A stretch of DNA of 64,000 nucleotides from the NCBI RefSeq assembly GCF_019977235.1, contig NZ_AP024646.1, positions 3,348,001-3,412,000 of the forward strand, written 5' to 3'. The position numbers were made by a program, and so were the translations under genes. This document shows, piece after piece, positions 59,997 through 64,000 of this stretch (position 1 is its first letter; the number at the start of each line of letters is the position of its first letter). The stretch comes from Arthrobacter sp. StoSoilB5 (lineage in GTDB: Bacteria; Actinomycetota; Actinomycetes; Actinomycetales; Micrococcaceae). The notes under the pieces are model-generated. The model searched no databases. It was not told where the DNA came from and was given only the letters and a program-made list of their open reading frames with translations.

Positions 59997-61064
59997 ATGA
60001 TGAACACTATGACGACTGATGAACTTACCATCGCGATCGCTGTACCGCTCGAAGCTGAGCATGTGGAGCGTATCCGCGCCGTAGACCCCTCCATAACTGT
60101 TCTGTACGAACCCGACCTCCTTCCACCCGAACGCTTCCCGGCCGACCACAGCGGGGACCCGGATTTCAAACGCACCCCCGACCAGGAAGAACGCTACTGG
60201 GCCATGCTTAACCGGGCCCAGGTTCTCTACGGCTTCCCCAACGAAAGCCCGGCCGGCCTTGCCCGGATTGCCCAGAGCAATCCGCACCTTCAATGGATTC
60301 ACGCCATGGCCGCCGGCGCCGGCGGAGCCGTCAAGGCTTCGGGGCTGGACACTGAAACGCTACGGAAATTCCGCGTGACTACTTCAGCCGGGGTCCACGC
60401 GTTGCCGCTCGCGGAGTTCTCCGCCTTTGGCATCCTCAACGGCTTCAAGCGCAGCGCCGAAATGGCCCAGGACCAAGCCGCCAAGGTTTGGCCCGAATTG
60501 CGGACACCCACCAAGTTGGTCAACGGGTCCAAAGTGGTCATCGCAGGGCTCGGCGAGATCGGCATGGAAACAGCGCGCATAGCCCGCGCTTTGGGCATGA
60601 AGGTCAGCGGCACCAAGCGCAACGTTGAGGCTATCGAAGGGATCGACGAGGTCACCGACAACGACAGCCTCCCACGCCTGCTTTCCAGCGCTGACGCCGT
60701 AGTAAACACGCTCCCCGGAACGCCTTACACGGAAAAACTGTTCAACAAGGACGCCTTCGATGCGATGAAGCCAGGAACGGTCTTCGTCAACGTTGGCCGC
60801 GGAACCGTGGTGGACGAGGACGCACTCCTGGAAGCCCTCAACAACGGGCAGGTGGCTTATGCCTGCCTGGACGTCTTTGCCGTCGAGCCCCTCCCGCAGG
60901 ACAGCCCGCTGTGGAACCATCCGCAGGTCCTGGTGTCGCCGCACACCTCCGCACTGAGCACGGCCGAGAACCGCCTCATTGCCGAACGATTCTGCAGCAA
61001 CCTCCGCGCCTTCCTCGACGGTGGCGACCTTCCCCACTTGGTGGATCCGGTTCACTTCTACTAA
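59997..61064 (+). CDS. D-2-hydroxyacid dehydrogenase
   Basis: The 355-residue NAD(P)-dependent dehydrogenase has the catalytic Arg region in TSAGVHALPLAEFSAFGIL, the Rossmann motif VVIAGLGEIGMETARIARALG near 182, NVGRGTVVDEDALLEAL near 263, and the catalytic Glu/His in FAVEPLPQDSPLWNHPQV and VSPHTSAL. It is of the phosphoglycerate/glyoxylate reductase family. Three ATGs occur within the first five codons; the third (60009) gives MTTDELTIAI and is also credible. The substrate is unknown; the cluster suggests a sugar-acid product. Confidence 0.9.
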   Translation: MMNTMTTDELTIAIAVPLEAEHVERIRAVDPSITVLYEPDLLPPERFPADHSGDPDFKRTPDQEERYWAMLNRAQVLYGFPNESPAGLARIAQSNPHLQWIHAMAAGAGGAVKASGLDTETLRKFRVTTSAGVHALPLAEFSAFGILNGFKRSAEMAQDQAAKVWPELRTPTKLVNGSKVVIAGLGEIGMETARIARALGMKVSGTKRNVEAIEGIDEVTDNDSLPRLLSSADAVVNTLPGTPYTEKLFNKDAFDAMKPGTVFVNVGRGTVVDEDALLEALNNGQVAYACLDVFAVEPLPQDSPLWNHPQVLVSPHTSALSTAENRLIAERFCSNLRAFLDGGDLPHLVDPVHFY

Positions 61065-61084
61065 GCCTCCGTAAACTCCAACAG

Positions 61085-61120
61085 AAAGGCTCCGACCCCG
61101 CCGGGGTCGGAGCCTTTCCA
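61085..61120. terminator. Bidirectional terminator between the 2-hydroxyacid dehydrogenase and the MHS transporter
   Basis: AAAGGCTCCGACCCC at 61085-61099 pairs with 61103-61117 in a 15-bp stem with loop GCC, with A/T tracts at both sides. It lies between convergent genes and should work in both directions. Confidence 0.88.
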
Positions 61121-61138
61121 GTCTGAACTGCCGCTGGA

Positions 61139-62491
61139 CTACTTCGCGTCCTCAAGAGAACGAAGGTCGCGTCCAGCTGTTTCAGGCGTAAAGAACGTCG
61201 TAATGAAAGAAATCAGCGCCAACACGAGTGAGTAGACCGCAAGGACCACCCAGGAGTTGTGCGTGGCAGCCAGGAGGATCGCGCCAAGCAGCGGTACAAG
61301 GCCGCCCGCCAGCACGGCAGAGATTTCCCGGCTCAGGGCAACGCCGGTGAAGCGATACTGGGAACCAAACAGCTCAGGCAACAAAGGGCACTGCGGCCCC
61401 AGCATGGACTGGACACCCAGTGCGATGCCAACCACCATGACAGCCCATACGAGCGTCACATTTCCAAGGGTCACCAGATAGAAGGCCGGGATGGCAAAGA
61501 ACGCTTGGAACAAGGCCCCGTAGCGGTAGACGCGCACTCGGCCAAAGCGGTCCGAGAGAGCACCGAAGGTGACCACCATGACGGCTGCGAATCCGGCGGC
61601 TATCAGGAGTCCCACAGGGCCAATGAACTTGTCCCCAGGGAAGACACCTTCCTTGACCGACATGAAGGAAATCAGCAGTGCCGAGTAGATGGAAGAATTG
61701 CCGTTCTCTCCCATACGGAGTCCTATGCCGACAAGCACGTTCCTTCTGGAGTGCTTCCAAAGCTGCCCGACAGGGTTTTTGACCACATTCTTGTGCTTCT
61801 CCAACTCCTGAAACACTGGGGTTTCCTTCAACCTCAGGCGAATGAAGACGGCAACAATGATCAGTACAAAGCTGGCAAGGAACGGCACCCTCCAGAGCCA
61901 GGCCTCAAAGGCATCCTTATTCGCCAGTTGCAGCAGCGCGAACGTTCCAGCACCCAGTAGCGTTCCCAGCTGAATACCCACGAATGGTAGCGACGCGAAG
62001 TACCCGCGGCGTTTCGGCGGCGCTACCTCGGATATCAAGGTTGTGGCCCCAGCTTGCTCCGCCCCGGCACCCAAACCCTGGATGATGCGCAACGTCACAA
62101 GGAGCACGGCGCCGAGCATTCCGGCCTGTTCGAAGGTGGGCAGCAGGCCGATGGCAAAGCTGGCGAGTCCCATCATGCCGATTGTCAGCAAGAGGACCAT
62201 TTTGCGGCCAAACCTGTCTCCGATGAATCCGAAGAAAATACCGCCGAACGGCCTGGCCGCAAATCCCACTCCGTAGGTGGCAAAGGAGGCGATCAAAGCG
62301 CCACTCTCACCCAACGGCTTGAAGAACAAGGGCCCGAAGATCAACGCCGAGGCCAGTCCATAAATGTAGAAATCGTAGTACTCCAGGGCAGAACCCACGG
62401 AGCTGGCCAGCGTCGCCCTACGAAGCTGTTCCGGCTCAACAACAGCATCGTCAGCTTCAGCTGCGAGCTTTGCATTAGTACGAGTTGTCAC
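61139..62491 (-). CDS. MHS-family MFS metabolite:proton symporter
   Basis: The 450-residue membrane protein has 12 membrane segments. MHS-type motifs are visible: SSVGSALEYYDFYIYGL near residue 30, GDRFGRKMVLL between TM2 and TM3, and ALSDRFGRVRVYRYG in the second half. Relatives import organic or sugar acids (shikimate, 2-oxoglutarate, citrate). The GTG at 62491 is preceded by GAGGGAG; an ORF start 45 codons upstream has no ribosome site and lies in the promoter. Its place beside the IclR gene and the sugar-acid dehydrogenases suggests it is the importer of the cluster. Confidence 0.92.
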   Translation of the reverse strand: MTTRTNAKLAAEADDAVVEPEQLRRATLASSVGSALEYYDFYIYGLASALIFGPLFFKPLGESGALIASFATYGVGFAARPFGGIFFGFIGDRFGRKMVLLLTIGMMGLASFAIGLLPTFEQAGMLGAVLLVTLRIIQGLGAGAEQAGATTLISEVAPPKRRGYFASLPFVGIQLGTLLGAGTFALLQLANKDAFEAWLWRVPFLASFVLIIVAVFIRLRLKETPVFQELEKHKNVVKNPVGQLWKHSRRNVLVGIGLRMGENGNSSIYSALLISFMSVKEGVFPGDKFIGPVGLLIAAGFAAVMVVTFGALSDRFGRVRVYRYGALFQAFFAIPAFYLVTLGNVTLVWAVMVVGIALGVQSMLGPQCPLLPELFGSQYRFTGVALSREISAVLAGGLVPLLGAILLAATHNSWVVLAVYSLVLALISFITTFFTPETAGRDLRSLEDAK

Positions 62492-62658
62492 AAGCACTCC
62501 CTCAAAATCACCCCAGGCCCCCGTTGGCCCGGTGAGATAGTGAATGGCATCACCGCCAAGATCACTATGGTGAACAGCGTACAGCTTGTTGAACTTGCTG
62601 CCAAGGTTGAAATCAGATTTATTCAATCCGGGGAAATGTGACGCACGGCATTCGGTGA

Positions 62659-63453
62659 CTATCCCATGGGATTCCCCAGGGAACGGGCCAGTTCCTTGAG
62701 CTCCTTAACCATGAGTGCGCCTTGCTCCTCGGAGTACGTGGCCTTCAGCGCAGTAACGGAGAGGCCGAGGCTGGGGCCGTGCGCTCCATGCGTGGGCACG
62801 GGAACAGCCAGGCACACCACGCCAACAGTGGATTCCTCGTCTTCGAAGGCATACCCCTGCTTGCGGATAGTGCCAATCTGCGCCTTCAGTTCCTCGGCCG
62901 TACGCAGCGAGTTCGGCGTCATGACCGGAAGTTCCATTCCATCCGGGAACATGGCATCGATATCGTGGTCGTGTAACTGCGCCAGGAGCGCCTTTCCCAC
63001 ACTGCAGAGGGAAACCGGCATCTTATCGCCAATGTTGGAGGTCAGCCGCACAGCTGGATGACCCTCATAGCGGGCAAGGTAGATGACATGGTCCCCGTCC
63101 AGCATTGCGATGCGGACAGTTTCGCCGGACAGGGTTGGTGCCTGCTCGCAGTACTTATAGAACTCCTGCACCTCGTCCAACCGGCTCAAGTAGGCAGCAC
63201 CGAGCTCCACGAGCTTCCGCCCCAAGGCAAAATCTGCCCCTTGCCTGGTAATAAGCCGTGCTTCTTCGAGCGCCAGCAGGAGATTGGACGTGGAAGATTT
63301 GGGAATCCCCAGCTCCCTGGACAGATCACTCAGCGTGAGGCGACCCGACGATGACTCAGCAAGTGCCTCCAGAACTGCCGCAGCGCGGGTCACCGCAGGT
63401 GCCGGCGAAGAGGCGCCCAGCCCTTCGGAGCGGGTGATGCGGGAATCGGCCAT
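62659..63453 (-). CDS. IclR family transcriptional regulator
   Basis: The 264-residue regulator has an N-terminal winged helix (LTLSDLSRELGIPKSSTSNLL near 40) and a C-terminal IclR effector domain (GDHVIYLARYEGHPAVRL, CSVGKALLAQLHD, STVGVVCLAVPVP). The ATG at 63453 follows GGAG. It lies upstream of the transporter gene on the same strand and divergent from nothing. A palindrome 28 bp upstream may be its own operator. The effector is probably a compound handled by the neighbouring dehydrogenases, which is inference. Confidence 0.93.
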   Translation of the reverse strand: MADSRITRSEGLGASSPAPAVTRAAAVLEALAESSSGRLTLSDLSRELGIPKSSTSNLLLALEEARLITRQGADFALGRKLVELGAAYLSRLDEVQEFYKYCEQAPTLSGETVRIAMLDGDHVIYLARYEGHPAVRLTSNIGDKMPVSLCSVGKALLAQLHDHDIDAMFPDGMELPVMTPNSLRTAEELKAQIGTIRKQGYAFEDEESTVGVVCLAVPVPTHGAHGPSLGLSVTALKATYSEEQGALMVKELKELARSLGNPMG

Positions 63454-63480
63454 GATTCTCCTTCGTCATGTCAAACCGGC

Positions 63481-63498
63481 TGTTCATTCAGCTGAACA
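63481..63498 (-). promoter_or_regulatory. Candidate IclR operator
   Basis: TGTTCATTCAGCTGAACA at 63481-63498 is an inverted repeat with perfect 6-bp arms and a 6-base spacer. It sits 28 bp before the iclR start, where autoregulation would be expected. Related half-sites occur in the gap at 59927-60006. Confidence 0.45.
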
Positions 63499-63619
63499 GT
63501 ACCCATCATAGTGTCAGTCTGAGCTGTTAGACCGGCAAGAATGACGACTGTACCGACATACAAGGCTTCATGAAGGGCTTTGCTTTCCAAACCGAAAAGT
63601 TCGCTGTATATTCATTTTC

Positions 63620-63664
63620 GAGCTCTCCACCGCGGCATCCCCCAATAGTCGTGGTGGAGAGCTC
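63620..63664. repeat. 12-bp inverted repeat between iclR and the DUF6504-like gene
   Basis: GAGCTCTCCACC at 63620-63631 pairs with GGTGGAGAGCTC at 63653-63664 around a 21-base loop. It follows the stop of the DUF6504-like gene, so it may end that transcript, but no T-run follows in either direction. Confidence 0.5.
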
Positions 63665-63685
63665 ATCCATTTCCCGGCCCGGATT

Positions 63686-63976
63686 CTACGCGGCCGCCAG
63701 CTCTTCGCCCCGCAGGTACCAGCCACCACCGCTTCCATCGCGCACGAGTTCCCATGTTGCCAGGTGGGACAGTGCGTTGTTTCCCAGCCGCACCTGGACT
63801 TGCAGGACCTCAACATCCACGCGGCCCTGCCCCCGGGGCATTCGCTTGGAGTTCTCCCACCATGGCACCCTCTCGAACCACCTGAACGGCTCTTCGGCAA
63901 TTTGCCACTCGTGACAGCCACGGACCACCGCCGTGGCCGTGCCGTCCGACGTGCTGCGGATGTATACCTGTTCCAT
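63686..63976 (-). CDS. Small DUF6504-like protein
   Basis: The 96-residue protein begins MEQVYIRSTSDGTATAVV at ATG 63976. The segment FRWFERVPWWENSKRM, then VDVEVLQVQVRLG and TWELVRDGSGGGWYLRGEE, resembles the actinobacterial DUF6504 family, which often lies next to DNA polymerase IV/ImuB-type genes. No such gene is visible here because the window ends 24 bp upstream. The assignment is by pattern and is moderate. The ORF remains open to the window edge, but the ATG gives the expected length. Confidence 0.6.
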   Translation of the reverse strand: MEQVYIRSTSDGTATAVVRGCHEWQIAEEPFRWFERVPWWENSKRMPRGQGRVDVEVLQVQVRLGNNALSHLATWELVRDGSGGGWYLRGEELAAA

Positions 63977-64000
63977 AAGCCAGACACTAGGCGCGGGCAC

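Overview
The window is high-GC chromosomal DNA of an actinobacterium. Gene content and order point to the family Micrococcaceae, Arthrobacter/Paenarthrobacter type: rne, a VKOR gene, ndk-DUF4233-folC-ileS behind an actinobacterial T-box, clpP1-clpP2-clpX with trigger factor, a mycothiol-type DsbA protein, an MptB-like mannosyltransferase, and paired nif3/zinc-ribbon genes. This is an inference from protein recognition, not from a database search. Most of the window is conserved housekeeping DNA interrupted by three IS481-family insertion sequences. There is no prophage, CRISPR array or recognisable defence island.

Layout. 1-6000: RNase E (3' end outside the window), a VKOR-family membrane oxidoreductase, an insertion sequence (IS-A, 4167-5546) that splits a perfect 19-bp palindrome, then ndk. 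6050-11440: DUF4233, folC and ileS on the minus strand, ileS preceded by a T-box leader. 11525-16406: an endonuclease/exonuclease/phosphatase-fold membrane protein, an SDR, a DUF488 protein and valS. 16774-24700: an Fpg/Nei glycosylase, a DsbA-like protein, clpX, clpP2, clpP1, tig, tRNA-Pro, tRNA-Gly, a second Fpg/Nei glycosylase and rpiB. 24739-29557: a DUF1648 protein and pepN, with IS-B inserted exactly at the pepN stop codon. 29621-36891: OsmC, epimerase, MscS, truncated haemoglobin, a conserved protein of unknown function, TesB, EttA, a lipoprotein and an SRPBCC protein. 36948-38378: IS-C, inserted at the 3' end of tRNA-Arg. 38599-46748: ssb paralogue, GNAT, map, alkD, mptB-like gene, orn, tRNA-His, def, an acyltransferase, an exported HNH nuclease and a small unknown protein. 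46821-53821: GapB-type GAPDH, RNase P RNA, yaaA, a degenerate zinc-ribbon protein, nif3, msrA, cysK, epsC. 53827-64000: an SDR, gnd with a divergent GntR regulator, an idonate/gluconate-type cluster (idnD-like, idnO-like, two hydroxyacid dehydrogenases, an MHS transporter, an IclR regulator) and a small DUF6504-like protein.

How the genes fit together. ClpP1, ClpP2, ClpX and trigger factor form a protein quality-control block, and a ClgR-like box lies upstream of clpP1. The cysK-epsC pair makes cysteine from serine and sulfide and lies next to msrA. The 54775-63453 region reads as sugar-acid catabolism: uptake by the MHS transporter, oxidation and reduction through the IdnD/IdnO-like pair to gluconate, then entry to the pentose phosphate pathway at gnd. 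GntR and IclR proteins are the likely local regulators.

No wholly new multi-gene system was found. The most unusual signals concern the mobile elements and their targets: IS-A splits a long terminator palindrome, IS-B regenerates a stop codon, and IS-C regenerates a tRNA 3' end while supplying a replacement terminator. Also notable are the translational T-box with an ultrashort stem I, a possible iron-regulator box before cysK, coding tandem repeats in two genes, and an orphan hairpin between valS and fpg.
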